Of a DNA stretch of 64,000 nucleotides, positions 54,076 through 62,532 are shown piece by piece. Numbering within the stretch: the stretch's first letter is position 1; each line of letters begins with the position of its first letter. A program made the translations under genes and the position numbers. The stretch covers positions 3,427,001-3,491,000 of the forward strand of contig NZ_CP047984.1 in assembly GCF_009931655.1 (NCBI RefSeq), read 5' to 3'. Below the pieces are notes generated by a model that searched no databases, was not told the DNA's origin, and saw nothing but the letters and a program-made list of their open reading frames with translations. The DNA comes from Pontibacter russatus (GTDB taxonomy: Bacteria > Bacteroidota > Bacteroidia > Cytophagales > Hymenobacteraceae).

Positions 54076-54145
54076 TTTAATTCAATTTTACCTCAGGCAG
54101 ACTATTTTTGAGTTGCGTAGCCATATATAGCTGGGGTATGGAGCG

Positions 54146-54571
54146 CTACATATAAAACAGCTGAATCCCGAACATCACCAGCAGCACCAACTTCAGCAAC
54201 TCGGCGCCTATATAATAAAAGTGCAGCGAGGAGCGCGAAACCTCAGCCCCCGCGATAACCAGTGCTGCGCGTTTGTTCATGGCGGGCAGCAGCCAGGCGG
54301 TTTGCAGCAGCAACAGGACCGGAACCAGCAGGAACACAGGAGACAGACCCTGGTGGTTTACGCCATATATAAGCAGGAACGCAGAAACCAGCGCAAAGCT
54401 CCACTCCACTTTGTTCAGGGCGCTGAAGATGAGGCGGCCGATGCTCAGGCCAACGGGCAGCGTCGCGCCGGGGGCACGGAACTTCAGCCAAGCCTCCATA
54501 AAGCTGATGGCGCAGACAAAGCCTGCCCACACAAACGCGATGCCGATAAGGGGCTGTGTGTAAGTCATCAT
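54146..54571 (-). CDS. Four-helix membrane protein
   Basis: A 141-residue membrane protein; starts at 54571 or 54568 (MMTYTQPL). Helices are at about 7-27, 45-65, 69-90 and 120-141. FVCAISFMEAWLKFRAPGATLPVGLSIGRLIFSALNKVEW is the longest polar-flanked stretch. I do not recognise a named family. The gene begins 5 bases after the truncated hemoglobin stop on the same strand, so it is cotranscribed and may help in NO or oxygen handling. Confidence 0.75.
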   Translation of the reverse strand: MMTYTQPLIGIAFVWAGFVCAISFMEAWLKFRAPGATLPVGLSIGRLIFSALNKVEWSFALVSAFLLIYGVNHQGLSPVFLLVPVLLLLQTAWLLPAMNKRAALVIAGAEVSRSSLHFYYIGAELLKLVLLVMFGIQLFYM

Positions 54572-54576
54572 ATGTG

Positions 54577-54969
54577 TCAGAGAATAGTGGTGTTGTTTTT
54601 CTGGTAAAGCGCTATTTTGCCGGCGAACATCTCCGCCATGCGCGCCGCGCGCCATTTGGCCTCTGTCGCTTTGCTCCCGTTAAAAAGCTCATCCACCGTT
54701 GTATTGAAAATGCTGAGCCATTTTTCAAAATGCTCCCCGCCCACGGGCAGCGTGATGTGCTTGGCGCCGGGGCTGCCCTGGTACGTCAGTTCCCCCAGCA
54801 GCACCGTTTGCCAGAACCGGTACATGATCTCCAGATGGCGCGCCCAGTTGTCCTGGATGCGCTCCTCGAAAATGGGTCCCAGCAGGGCGTCCGCCCGCAC
54901 CCTCTCGTAAAACAGGTCCACCAGTTGCCTGATGTCTTCTAAAGTCAGTATGTCTTTGCTTTCTGTCAT
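54577..54969 (-). CDS. Group III truncated hemoglobin
   Basis: A 130-residue globin. H71 in GAKHITLPV is the probable proximal heme ligand and W84 (EHFEKWLSIF), 13 residues on, the conserved TrpG8; distal helix B carries F20-Y21. These globins bind oxygen and NO and often accompany NO-detoxification genes. The gene sits between nrdJ and the small membrane protein on the minus strand, with a dispersed repeat (54991-55093) separating it from nrdJ. Confidence 0.9.
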   Translation of the reverse strand: MTESKDILTLEDIRQLVDLFYERVRADALLGPIFEERIQDNWARHLEIMYRFWQTVLLGELTYQGSPGAKHITLPVGGEHFEKWLSIFNTTVDELFNGSKATEAKWRAARMAEMFAGKIALYQKNNTTIL

Positions 54970-54990
54970 GCCATGAAATGTAAAAAATTA

Positions 54991-55093
54991 TTGTCTGAAT
55001 CAGGATTTACAGAATTTTTAAATAACAGATAAACCCTGCGCATCGTCTCATCCTGTAAATCCTGGGATAGGGGCCCCGAGAAGATTCAGACAA
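54991..55093. repeat. Dispersed inverted-end element, copy 1
   Basis: Begins TTGTCTGAATCAGGATTTACAG and ends CTGGG...GATTCAGACAA; the ends are inverted copies. A related element lies at 59756-59855. It abuts the nrdJ stop codon by one base. There is no coding content. Confidence 0.75.
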
Positions 55094-55094
55094 G

Positions 55095-58000
55095 TTAGCT
55101 ACAGCCCAGGCTGTTGCCGCAGTTCAGGCACTTGTAGCAGGTGCCGGAGCGGATGGTGATATGGCCGCACACGTTGCAAATGGGCGCGTCGCCCATCATG
55201 CTGGCCAGCACCTGCTGCGTCTGTTCCATGAGCACCGTTTTACTCTGCGTCACCACCTGATACGTTTTGCCGTTCGCGGCTGGTTTATCGGGCTTCGTTT
55301 CCTGTGGCGCGGCTGTAGTTTCCGCATCCATTTCTTTCCCCGTTGGCTGCACATGCACCAGGTCGGTGCGGTTCAGGTACTCGTAGCCCAGCAGCCGGAA
55401 GATATAGTCGAACACTGAGGTGGCCGATTTGATGTTCGGGTGCTCCACGCGGCCCGCCGGTTCGAAGCGGGTGAAGGTAAAGCGGCTCACGAACTCCTCC
55501 AGTGGCACCCCGTACTGCAAGCCCAGCGACACCGAGATGGCAAAGCAGTTGAGGATGGAGCGGAACGAGGCGCCCTCTTTGTACATATCGATAAAGATTT
55601 CTCCCAATGTGCCATCCGGGTAATCACCGGTGCGGATATATACTGTGTGGCCGTCTATCTTGGCCTTCTGCGTAAACCCTCTGCGCTTGTCCGGCAACTT
55701 GCGGCGCTTCACCATCGCCGTCAGCTGCTGGCGGAACGTTGGCTGTGCCGCATCGGACAGGATGGCCTGGGCCGCCCTGAGCACCTGTTCAGCGTTATAG
55801 GTGGCCTCTTTCGCGCCGGGTGACGGCGCTGCCGTATCGGGCGCTTCGGCAGGCGTCTCTTCCTTCTCTGTGCGGCTGCTTTTAGCGGTAAGCGGCTGCG
55901 AGAGCTTGCTGCCATCGCGGTAGAGCGAGCAGGCTTTCAGCCCCAGTTCCCACGACAGCTCATAGCACCTGGCCACCTCGGCCACGCTCGTTTCGTTTGG
56001 CAGGTTGATGGTTTTGGAGATGGCACCGGATATAAACGGCTGCACCGCCGCCATCATCAGGATATGGCCTTCGGCTTTGATGAAGCGCGTGCCCTTGTTG
56101 CCGCAGCGGTTGGCGCAGTCGAACACCGGGTAGTGCTCTTTTTTAAGGTATGGCGCTCCCTCCACGGTCATGGTGCCACAGGCGTATTCGTTTGCTTCCT
56201 CTACTTGCAATTGGGTATAGCCCAGGCTGCGCAGCAGGTTAAAGTCCGGCTGCTGGTACTGGGCCGGGGTATAGCCCAGGCGCTGCAGGCACTCCTCTCC
56301 CAAGGTATATACATTGAACAGGGCAGTGATGTCATAGGCAGTTGGCAGGGCGGCTTCCAGTTTATGTATATCCTCGGGCAGCAGGCCTTTTGCAAGCAGC
56401 GCCTCCTGGGAAAGGTGCGGTGCGCCTTTCAGGGTGCCGTGGCCTTTGGCGTAGTTCACGATGGCCTGCACCTGCTCCGGTACATAGCCCAACTTCTGCA
56501 GCGCCGCCGGGATGGACTGGTTGATGATTTTGAAGTAGCCGCCCCCCGAGAGCTTTTTGTACTTCACCAGCGCAAAATCCGGCTCCACGCCGGTCGTGTC
56601 GCAATCCATCAGCAGCCCGATGGTGCCGGTGGGGGCGATGACGGTGGCCTGGGCGTTGCGGTAGCCATATGCCTCGCCCTGCTCCAGCGCCTGGTCCCAG
56701 GCCTGCCGCGCCGCCTGCAGCAGCTGCGGCGGGCACAACTCCTGGTCCAGGCCGTGCGGTTTGATGCTCAGGTTTTCGTAGGCGTCCTGCTGGTCGTAGG
56801 TGGCGTAGCGGTGGTTGCGCATCACGCGCAGCATGGCCTCCCGGTTCTGTTCGTATTTCGCAAAAGCACCCAGTGCAGCGGCCATCTCGGCGGACGTGCT
56901 GTAGGCGGTGCCGGTCATGAGCGAGGTGATGCCAGCCGACATGGCGCGGGCCGCGTCGCTGTCGTAGGGGGGGCCCTGCACCATCAGCAGCGCCCCCAGG
57001 TTGGCGTAGCCGAGGCCGATGGTGCGGTAGTCGTAGGAGCGCTGCGCCACCGCCTCGGAAGGGAACTGCGCCATCAGCACCGAAATCTCCAGCACCACCG
57101 TCCAGAGGCGGCAGGCGTGGCGGAAGGCGACGACATCAAATTCCTGTTTCTCCTGGTCGAAGAACTTGAACAGGTTGAGCGAGGCCAGGTTGCAGGCCGT
57201 ATCGTCGAGGAACATGTACTCCGAGCAGGGGTTGGAAGCCTTTATCTTTCCCCCGGCCGGGCAGGTGTGCCACTCGTTGATGGTGGTGTCGAACTGCACG
57301 CCCGGGTCGGCACAGGCCCAGGCGGCCTCCGCGATCTGCCGCCATAGATGGCGGGCAGGGACGGCTTTGACCACGCGCCCATCGGTGCGGGCGGTCAGGT
57401 GCCAGTCCGCATCGGTGTGCAGGGCCTCAAAAAAAGCGTTCGGCACCCGCACCGAGTTGTTTGAGTTCTGGCCCGACACGGTCTGATAAGCCTCGCCTTC
57501 GTAGTCGGCGGGGTAGCCGTCGGCAATTAGGGCGGCCACTTTTTTCTCCTCTTCTTTTTTCCAGTTGATGAAGGCCTCTATCTCCGGGTGGTCCAGGTCG
57601 AGGCACACCATTTTGGCGGCCCGCCGCGTGGTGCCGCCAGATTTGATGGCCCCGGCGGCCCTGTCGCCCACGCGCAGGAACGACATCAAACCAGAGGAAG
57701 TGCCGCCACCGGACAGCGGCTCGTCTTTGCCCCGGATGGCCGAGAAGTTGGTGCCTACCCCGGAACCGAACTTGAAGATCCGTGCCTCCTGCACCAGCAG
57801 GTCCATCAGCCCGCCTTTCTGGGCCAGGTCGTCCTGCACCGACAAAATAAAGCAGGCGTGCGGCTGCGGCCGCTTAAAAGCAGAGTCCGCTTCCTTCAGC
57901 TGCCCTGTTTCTGGCTCCACATAATAGTGTCCCTGTGCTTTCCCTGCGATGCCGTAAGACTCATATAGCCCCGTGTTGAACCACTGCGGTGAGTTGGGGG

Positions 58001-58394
58001 CGGCATACTGGCCCAGCAGCATATATACCAGCTCGTCGTAAAACACCTGCGCATCCTCCTCTGTCTTGAAATAGCCGTAGCGGCTGCCCCAGGCCCGCCA
58101 GCAATTGGCCAGCCGGTGTACCACCTGCTTCACCGACCGCTCGGCCCCGGTGCTGCCGTCGGGTTGCGGCACACCCGCACGGCGCAGGTATTTCTGGGCC
58201 AGGATGTCGGTGGCAATCTGCGACCACTGCGCGGGCACCTCCACGTCCTTCAGCTCGGCAACCACATCGCCGGTGGGGGTGCGGATGGTGGAGGAGCGGA
58301 GTTCGTAGCGGAACACGCTGAAGGGGTCTTGCGCTGCTTTTGTGAAGTGGCGGGAAAAGGAAAGCCCCGCAGGTGTTTGAGAGATTTTTTTCAT
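55095..58394 (-). CDS. nrdJ: Vitamin B12-dependent (class II) ribonucleotide reductase
   Basis: A 1099-residue adenosylcobalamin-dependent reductase making deoxyribonucleotides without oxygen. Hallmarks are GSGVGTNFSAIRGKDEPLSGGG, SGGTTRRAAKMVCLDLDHPE, NPCSEYMFLDDTACNLASLNL, PTGTIGLLMDCDTTGVEPDFAL and a C-terminal Cys-rich tail CNVCGHITIRSGTCYKCLNCG for redox exchange. Long domain insertions match the large NrdJ type. Control by two Crp/Fnr-type palindromes (58519-58552) makes sense, since an oxygen-independent reductase is needed when oxygen is low or NO blocks class I enzymes. Confidence 0.95.
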   Translation of the reverse strand: MKKISQTPAGLSFSRHFTKAAQDPFSVFRYELRSSTIRTPTGDVVAELKDVEVPAQWSQIATDILAQKYLRRAGVPQPDGSTGAERSVKQVVHRLANCWRAWGSRYGYFKTEEDAQVFYDELVYMLLGQYAAPNSPQWFNTGLYESYGIAGKAQGHYYVEPETGQLKEADSAFKRPQPHACFILSVQDDLAQKGGLMDLLVQEARIFKFGSGVGTNFSAIRGKDEPLSGGGTSSGLMSFLRVGDRAAGAIKSGGTTRRAAKMVCLDLDHPEIEAFINWKKEEEKKVAALIADGYPADYEGEAYQTVSGQNSNNSVRVPNAFFEALHTDADWHLTARTDGRVVKAVPARHLWRQIAEAAWACADPGVQFDTTINEWHTCPAGGKIKASNPCSEYMFLDDTACNLASLNLFKFFDQEKQEFDVVAFRHACRLWTVVLEISVLMAQFPSEAVAQRSYDYRTIGLGYANLGALLMVQGPPYDSDAARAMSAGITSLMTGTAYSTSAEMAAALGAFAKYEQNREAMLRVMRNHRYATYDQQDAYENLSIKPHGLDQELCPPQLLQAARQAWDQALEQGEAYGYRNAQATVIAPTGTIGLLMDCDTTGVEPDFALVKYKKLSGGGYFKIINQSIPAALQKLGYVPEQVQAIVNYAKGHGTLKGAPHLSQEALLAKGLLPEDIHKLEAALPTAYDITALFNVYTLGEECLQRLGYTPAQYQQPDFNLLRSLGYTQLQVEEANEYACGTMTVEGAPYLKKEHYPVFDCANRCGNKGTRFIKAEGHILMMAAVQPFISGAISKTINLPNETSVAEVARCYELSWELGLKACSLYRDGSKLSQPLTAKSSRTEKEETPAEAPDTAAPSPGAKEATYNAEQVLRAAQAILSDAAQPTFRQQLTAMVKRRKLPDKRRGFTQKAKIDGHTVYIRTGDYPDGTLGEIFIDMYKEGASFRSILNCFAISVSLGLQYGVPLEEFVSRFTFTRFEPAGRVEHPNIKSATSVFDYIFRLLGYEYLNRTDLVHVQPTGKEMDAETTAAPQETKPDKPAANGKTYQVVTQSKTVLMEQTQQVLASMMGDAPICNVCGHITIRSGTCYKCLNCGNSLGCS

Positions 58395-58487
58395 GAGGTT
58401 CTATATTTAGGATATAAACGTTACCGCGTTGGGGCTGCCGGCGGGCCAGAGGGGACCGCCGCAGACGGAGGTGTTTCTAAGCGAGTA

Positions 58488-58583
58488 CTAAGCTAAGGCG
58501 TTTGGCTGCCGCCCGGCATGACCAATGTCATCTGCCGGAGTGACATCAGTCATTTTATACCGGCGCCTTTTGCCCTAAACTTG
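58488..58583. promoter_or_regulatory. Paired Crp/Fnr-type operators between nrdJ and ric, two -7 boxes
   Basis: Palindromes TGACCAATGTCA (58519-58530, centre 58524.5) and TGACATCAGTCA (58541-58552, centre 58546.5) are 22 nt apart. Plus-strand box TAAACTTG (58576-58583, centre 58579.5; one mismatch) is 33 and 55 nt away. Minus-strand box TAGCTTAG (plus CTAAGCTA, 58488-58495, centre 58491.5; one mismatch) is also 33 and 55 nt away. The arrangement is symmetrical for the two divergent genes. Confidence 0.75.
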
Positions 58584-58730
58584 TATATCGAAACAGCGGC
58601 CCCGTAGTCCTGATGCAGTGGGGCGGAGGCTGCGTTTCTGAGGGCATGATACCGGCGAAACCCGGGATAAATGTACGCCTTAAAATAAAATAATAAAATA
58701 CCTTTATATCTTTTATATATAAATACTGCC

Positions 58731-58749
58731 GTTTACCTTTACTGTAAAC
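58731..58749 (+). promoter_or_regulatory. Second inverted repeat before ric
   Basis: GTTTAC and GTAAAC flank a 7-nt spacer 37 nt before the ric start. TACCTTTA (58734-58741), one mismatch from a -7 box, overlaps it. A second promoter blocked by a repressor is conceivable, for example the Rrf2 protein encoded downstream. Confidence 0.35.
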
Positions 58750-58785
58750 AAAAATCTTTCACCATCTTATTTATTATCAAACCAT

Positions 58786-59742
58786 ATGGAAGCCACACAA
58801 AACATAGAAGTACTGGATGTCACCATCATCGCACCGCGTCTGAAGCACCCCACCATTTTCGAGAAATTTGATGCCCTGAAAGGCGGCGAGGCCTTCATCA
58901 TCCACAACGACCACGACCCGAAGCCTGTCTATTACCAATTGCTGGGCGAGCGCGGCAACACCTTTAAGTGGGAGTACCTGCTGCAGGGCCCCGAGGTATG
59001 GGAGGTGAAGATAACCAAGCAGGCCCCGGCCGAGGGCGACACCGTGGGCGAGCTGGTGGCAAAGGACTACCGCAAGGCGCAGGTGTTCAAAAAGTACGGC
59101 ATCGACTTCTGCTGCGGCGGTAAAAAATCGGTTGCCCAGGCGTGTGAGGAGAGAGGCATTAACCCCGAAGTGCTGGAAACAGAGCTGGAGGCCAGCACCG
59201 TCGCCGCCACCCGCGAAACAGACTACGGCAGCTGGGAGCCCGGCTTCCTGGCCGACTATATTGTAAACATGCACCACAAGTACGTGCGCGAGGCCATCCC
59301 GGCCCTGTACGAGTACACCTCCAAAATTGCCCGCGTGCATGGGCAGCGCCATCCGGAGCTGCTGGAGGTGGCCAAGCACTTCACCAACGTGGCCAACGAG
59401 CTGGAGGCCCATATGCCGAAAGAGGAGCGCGTGCTGTTCCCTTACATCAAGCAACTGGCGGAGGCGAAAAAGCACGGCGTCACGCTCGACAAACCCGCCT
59501 TCGGCTCTATCCAGAACCCCATCAACATGATGGAGATGGAACACGAGGCAGCCGGAGATGAGCTGGTGTCCATACGAACCCTGACGAACGACTTCGCCCT
59601 GCCCGCCGATGCCTGCGCCACTTACACGGTTGCCTTCAAGAAGCTGCAGGAGTTTGAGGAGGACCTGCACCGCCACATCCACCTCGAGAACAACATCCTG
59701 TTCCCGAAAGCGCTGGAGCTGGAGAAAGAAGTCCTGAAATAA
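58786..59742 (+). CDS. ric: DUF2249 - Ric/ScdA di-iron iron-sulfur repair protein
   Basis: A 318-residue cytoplasmic fusion. Residues 1-82 are a DUF2249 domain (VTIIAPRLKHPTIFEKFDALKGGEAFIIHNDHDPKPVYYQL). Residues about 87-145 are the ScdA N-terminal domain with VFKKYGIDFCCGGKKSVAQACEERG. Residues about 160-315 are a hemerythrin-like di-iron helix bundle with HHKYVREAIP, EELEAHMPKEERVLFPYI, MEMEHEAAGDEL and HRHIHLENNILFPKA. Ric proteins (YtfE/ScdA) repair iron-sulfur centres after NO or oxidative damage. It leads a plus-strand run of NO-related genes. Confidence 0.93.
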   Translation: MEATQNIEVLDVTIIAPRLKHPTIFEKFDALKGGEAFIIHNDHDPKPVYYQLLGERGNTFKWEYLLQGPEVWEVKITKQAPAEGDTVGELVAKDYRKAQVFKKYGIDFCCGGKKSVAQACEERGINPEVLETELEASTVAATRETDYGSWEPGFLADYIVNMHHKYVREAIPALYEYTSKIARVHGQRHPELLEVAKHFTNVANELEAHMPKEERVLFPYIKQLAEAKKHGVTLDKPAFGSIQNPINMMEMEHEAAGDELVSIRTLTNDFALPADACATYTVAFKKLQEFEEDLHRHIHLENNILFPKALELEKEVLK

Positions 59743-59755
59743 AAATTGCCTGGAT

Positions 59756-59855
59756 CAGGATTCACGGGATAGGAGGAAGGACAGGATTTATCTGTAACAC
59801 ATGACAGATAAGAATCCTGTAAACCTCTAAATCCTGTGGATCCTGATTCAGACAA
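59756..59855. repeat. Dispersed inverted-end element, copy 2
   Basis: Begins TTGCCTGGATCAGGATTCAC and ends GTGGATCCTGATTCAGACAA, inverted ends of about 25 nt. The interior contains ACAGGATTTATCTGT and an inverted partner. It is the same family as 54991-55093 and lies between ric and the hemerythrin gene. Confidence 0.75.
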
Positions 59856-59891
59856 CTTACAATATTAAATGGGGGAGGCCCCATCATTGCC

Positions 59892-60395
59892 ATGGAAAAC
59901 GCAACGAAACCCCAAAAGAGAGACAAAAGCCTGGTTCCACTCTCCAGGGAGCACCACTTCAGCCTGCTGTTCTGCTGGAAGCTGCGGCAGGGGCTGAAGA
60001 ACGGCGCCGACCTGGAGGTGATGCGCGCGTACGTGCGCTACTTCTGGAAAAGCATTCTGCAGCCGCACTGCGCGGAGGAGGAATGGGTGCTGGGCCGGCT
60101 GCTTCCGAAAAACAACTACATGCGCCAGCGGCTGGAAGAGGAGCACCGCCTGCTGCAGGCGCTGATAGAGCTGGTGGAGGAAGGAAGCAAGATGAACAGG
60201 GATTTGTTCAGGGTGCTGGAGCAGGACCTGGTGGACCACGTGCGCTGGGAGGAGCGCGACCTGTTCCCGTACCTGCAGGCCGAGGTGCGGCCCGACGAGC
60301 TGGAGCTGACAGGCAAAATACTGGAGCACCGGCACACGGTGCATACCGACGACTTTACCCCGGACTTCTGGGTCAGGCCAGCCAAAGCGAAGTAA
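59892..60395 (+). CDS. Hemerythrin-domain protein
   Basis: A 167-residue four-helix protein. Metal-ligand-like residues are in LSREHHFSLLFCWKL, QPHCAEEEWVL, EEEHRLLQALIEL and VDHVRWEERDLFPYLQ, in the order typical of hemerythrin/HHE domains. It would bind di-iron with oxygen or NO in the cytoplasm. It lies 2 bases before the DUF2249 protein gene and is certainly cotranscribed with it; a dispersed repeat separates it from ric. Confidence 0.88.
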   Translation: MENATKPQKRDKSLVPLSREHHFSLLFCWKLRQGLKNGADLEVMRAYVRYFWKSILQPHCAEEEWVLGRLLPKNNYMRQRLEEEHRLLQALIELVEEGSKMNRDLFRVLEQDLVDHVRWEERDLFPYLQAEVRPDELELTGKILEHRHTVHTDDFTPDFWVRPAKAK

Positions 60396-60397
60396 CC

Positions 60398-61219
60398 ATG
60401 GAAATAGCAGCCACTACCAAAATCTCCACCCTCATCAAGGAAAACCCGGAGGCTGTGGAGGCCATCGCCTCCATCAGCAGCCATTTTGAGAAGCTGCGCA
60501 ACCCGCTGCTCCGCAAGCTGCTCGCCCCACGGGTCACCATCGCCGACGCCGCCCGCATCGGGGGCTGCGGGGTGGAGGCCTTCTACGAGAAACTGGCCCC
60601 GCTCGGCTTCAGTGTCAGCAGCAGCAGCCAGGGCAGCGCGCTGGTGCAGGCCGCCGCGGCTGCCCCCAGGCCTGCCGCACTGGCGCAGCTGCCCCCGGAA
60701 AACATCATCACGCTGGACGTGCGCGAGGCTATCGCCGCTGGCAACGACCCTTTCCAAAGCATTATGAGTGCGGTGGGCAAGCTCGACAGCACCAACGCGC
60801 TGCTGCTCGTGAACACGTTTGAGCCGACGCCGCTTTTCTCTATCCTCGCCAAAAAAGGGTACGCCGCCCACACCGAGGTGCAGGGGCCGGACCTGGTGCA
60901 CACATACTTCTGGCTGAGCGGCGGGAAGCAGGCGGCGACTTCGGAAGCGAAGGCTCCCGGGAAAAGCTTTGAGCAACTGCTGCAGCGGTTCGGCAACAGC
61001 AAGGTCAGGAGCATCGATGTGCGCCACCTGGAGATGCCCCAACCCATGGTGACCATCCTGAGTGAGCTGGAGCAGCTGCCCGCCAACCAGGCACTGCTCG
61101 TGACGCACCGGCGGGTGCCGCGTTTTCTGCTGCCGCAACTCGAGGAGCGCGGCTTTGTGCATGCCCTCCGGGAAGTGGGCCCTGCCGAAGTGTACATCCT
61201 GATATATAAAGCGACCTAG
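60398..61219 (+). CDS. DUF1858-like N-terminus with two DUF2249 domains
   Basis: A 273-residue cytoplasmic protein; the start ATG at 60398 follows the hemerythrin stop by 2 bases. Residues 1-70 resemble DUF1858/ScdA-N-like helical domains (ISTLIKENPEAVEAIASISSHFEKL). Two DUF2249 domains follow (about 100-180, ENIITLDVREAIAAGNDPFQSIM; and about 200-273, VRSIDVRHLEMPQPMVTILSELEQL). DUF2249 is also fused to the Ric protein of this cluster, so the domain probably has a common role in NO or di-iron chemistry. The exact function is unknown. Confidence 0.8.
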   Translation: MEIAATTKISTLIKENPEAVEAIASISSHFEKLRNPLLRKLLAPRVTIADAARIGGCGVEAFYEKLAPLGFSVSSSSQGSALVQAAAAAPRPAALAQLPPENIITLDVREAIAAGNDPFQSIMSAVGKLDSTNALLLVNTFEPTPLFSILAKKGYAAHTEVQGPDLVHTYFWLSGGKQAATSEAKAPGKSFEQLLQRFGNSKVRSIDVRHLEMPQPMVTILSELEQLPANQALLVTHRRVPRFLLPQLEERGFVHALREVGPAEVYILIYKAT

Positions 61220-61221
61220 CC

Positions 61222-62532
61222 ATGCGCACCGCCACTATCTCCAACTCGCCGGCTAAATGGGTGGTGCTGCCGCACTACGCGTTTGCCGCCCTCGCTTTCC
61301 TGGCGCTGGGCGTGCTGCTGCTCTTCTCCACCGATGCCTTCGGCGGGCACTACTTTCACCCCAAGCTGCTGACCCTGACGCACGTGGCGGTGCTGGGCTG
61401 GGCCACCATGCTCATTTTCGGGGCGCTGTACCAGTTGCTGCCCGTGGTGCTGGAGGGGAAGCTTTACTCGGAGCGGCTTGCCATATATACATTCGGGCTG
61501 CTGGGCACCGGCACCATCCTGCTGGCCTATGCCTTCTGGAACTTTGAGGTGGGCTGGGTGATGCATGTGGCCGCCTGCTGTCTGTTCGTTTCTTTCCTGC
61601 TGTTCACCATCAACGTTGTCCAGACGGCCCGGAGAGCGCCCAAGTGGCTGGTGGAGGCGGACTTTATCGTGACCTCGGCCATCTGGCTGCTCATGACGGG
61701 ACTGGTGGGCCTGCTGATGGCGGTTAACTTCTCCATGCCCTTCCTGCCGGAGGAACATGTGCATTACCTGAAGCTGCACGCGCATATGGGCATGGCCGGC
61801 TGGTTCCTGCTGCTGATCATCGGCGTGGGCTCTAAACTGATCCCGATGTTTTTGCTGGCGCACATGAAGGAGACGAAGAAACTGAACTGGGCCTATAACC
61901 TCATCAACGGGGGGCTGGTGCTGTTCGTCTTCGACCATATGGTGCTGCGGATGGGGCTGCTGGCCTTTTGTGCGGCGCTGGTGGCCGGAGGCGTCGTGCT
62001 GTTCCTGCTGTATGTGCAGGAGGCGCGAAAAGCCGCTTTGCGGAAGGAGACAGACCTGGGCATGAAGCAGACGTTCGTGGCGCTGGGGCTGCTTGTGCTG
62101 CCGCTGGTGCTGGTGTTCGTGGTGAGCGGCAGCGGCCAGCGCATCGCGCCGCAGCTCCTGTCGTCCATCTACCTGGTATATGGCATCACGGTGTTCCTGG
62201 GTTTTGTGACCGCGCTCATCCTCGGGCAAACGTTCAAGACCCTGCCGTTCATCGTCTGGATGCACGCCTACGAAGACCATGTGGGGCGCTTTAAAACGCC
62301 GCTCCCCAAAGACCTGTACAGCCACCAGTTGCAGCGCTGGCAAAACACAAGCTACCTGCTCGGCTTCCTGCTGCTGGTGGCCGGGGTGCTGCTGCGCCAA
62401 CAGGAAATTATCCTGGCCGGGGCCATTGCCTTCACCCTTACGGCTGTTTTATATATGATAAACGTGTTCAGCCTGCTGCTGCACAAAGTACATGACCTTA
62501 AACCCTTCACCTATGGAAACGCAAGCACCTGA
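61222..62532 (+). CDS. Heme-copper-oxidase subunit I-like membrane protein B
   Basis: A 436-residue protein with about twelve transmembrane helices. LTHVAVLGWATMLIFGALYQLLPVVL and YLKLHAHMGMAGWFLLLIIGVGSKLIPMFLLAH resemble heme-binding helices of CcoN/NorB-type subunits, but the full metal site is not visible. It is an incomplete oxidase homologue, possibly a heme- or NO-binding membrane protein (NnrS is another NO-linked membrane family to compare). It starts 2 bases after the DUF2249 gene and overlaps the MIP18-type gene. Confidence 0.7.
   Translation: MRTATISNSPAKWVVLPHYAFAALAFLALGVLLLFSTDAFGGHYFHPKLLTLTHVAVLGWATMLIFGALYQLLPVVLEGKLYSERLAIYTFGLLGTGTILLAYAFWNFEVGWVMHVAACCLFVSFLLFTINVVQTARRAPKWLVEADFIVTSAIWLLMTGLVGLLMAVNFSMPFLPEEHVHYLKLHAHMGMAGWFLLLIIGVGSKLIPMFLLAHMKETKKLNWAYNLINGGLVLFVFDHMVLRMGLLAFCAALVAGGVVLFLLYVQEARKAALRKETDLGMKQTFVALGLLVLPLVLVFVVSGSGQRIAPQLLSSIYLVYGITVFLGFVTALILGQTFKTLPFIVWMHAYEDHVGRFKTPLPKDLYSHQLQRWQNTSYLLGFLLLVAGVLLRQQEIILAGAIAFTLTAVLYMINVFSLLLHKVHDLKPFTYGNAST

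Noticed and set aside
61216-62400. 394-codon minus-strand frame opposite the oxidase-like membrane protein
   Set aside because: Gln/His-rich shadow of a membrane protein gene; not protein-like.
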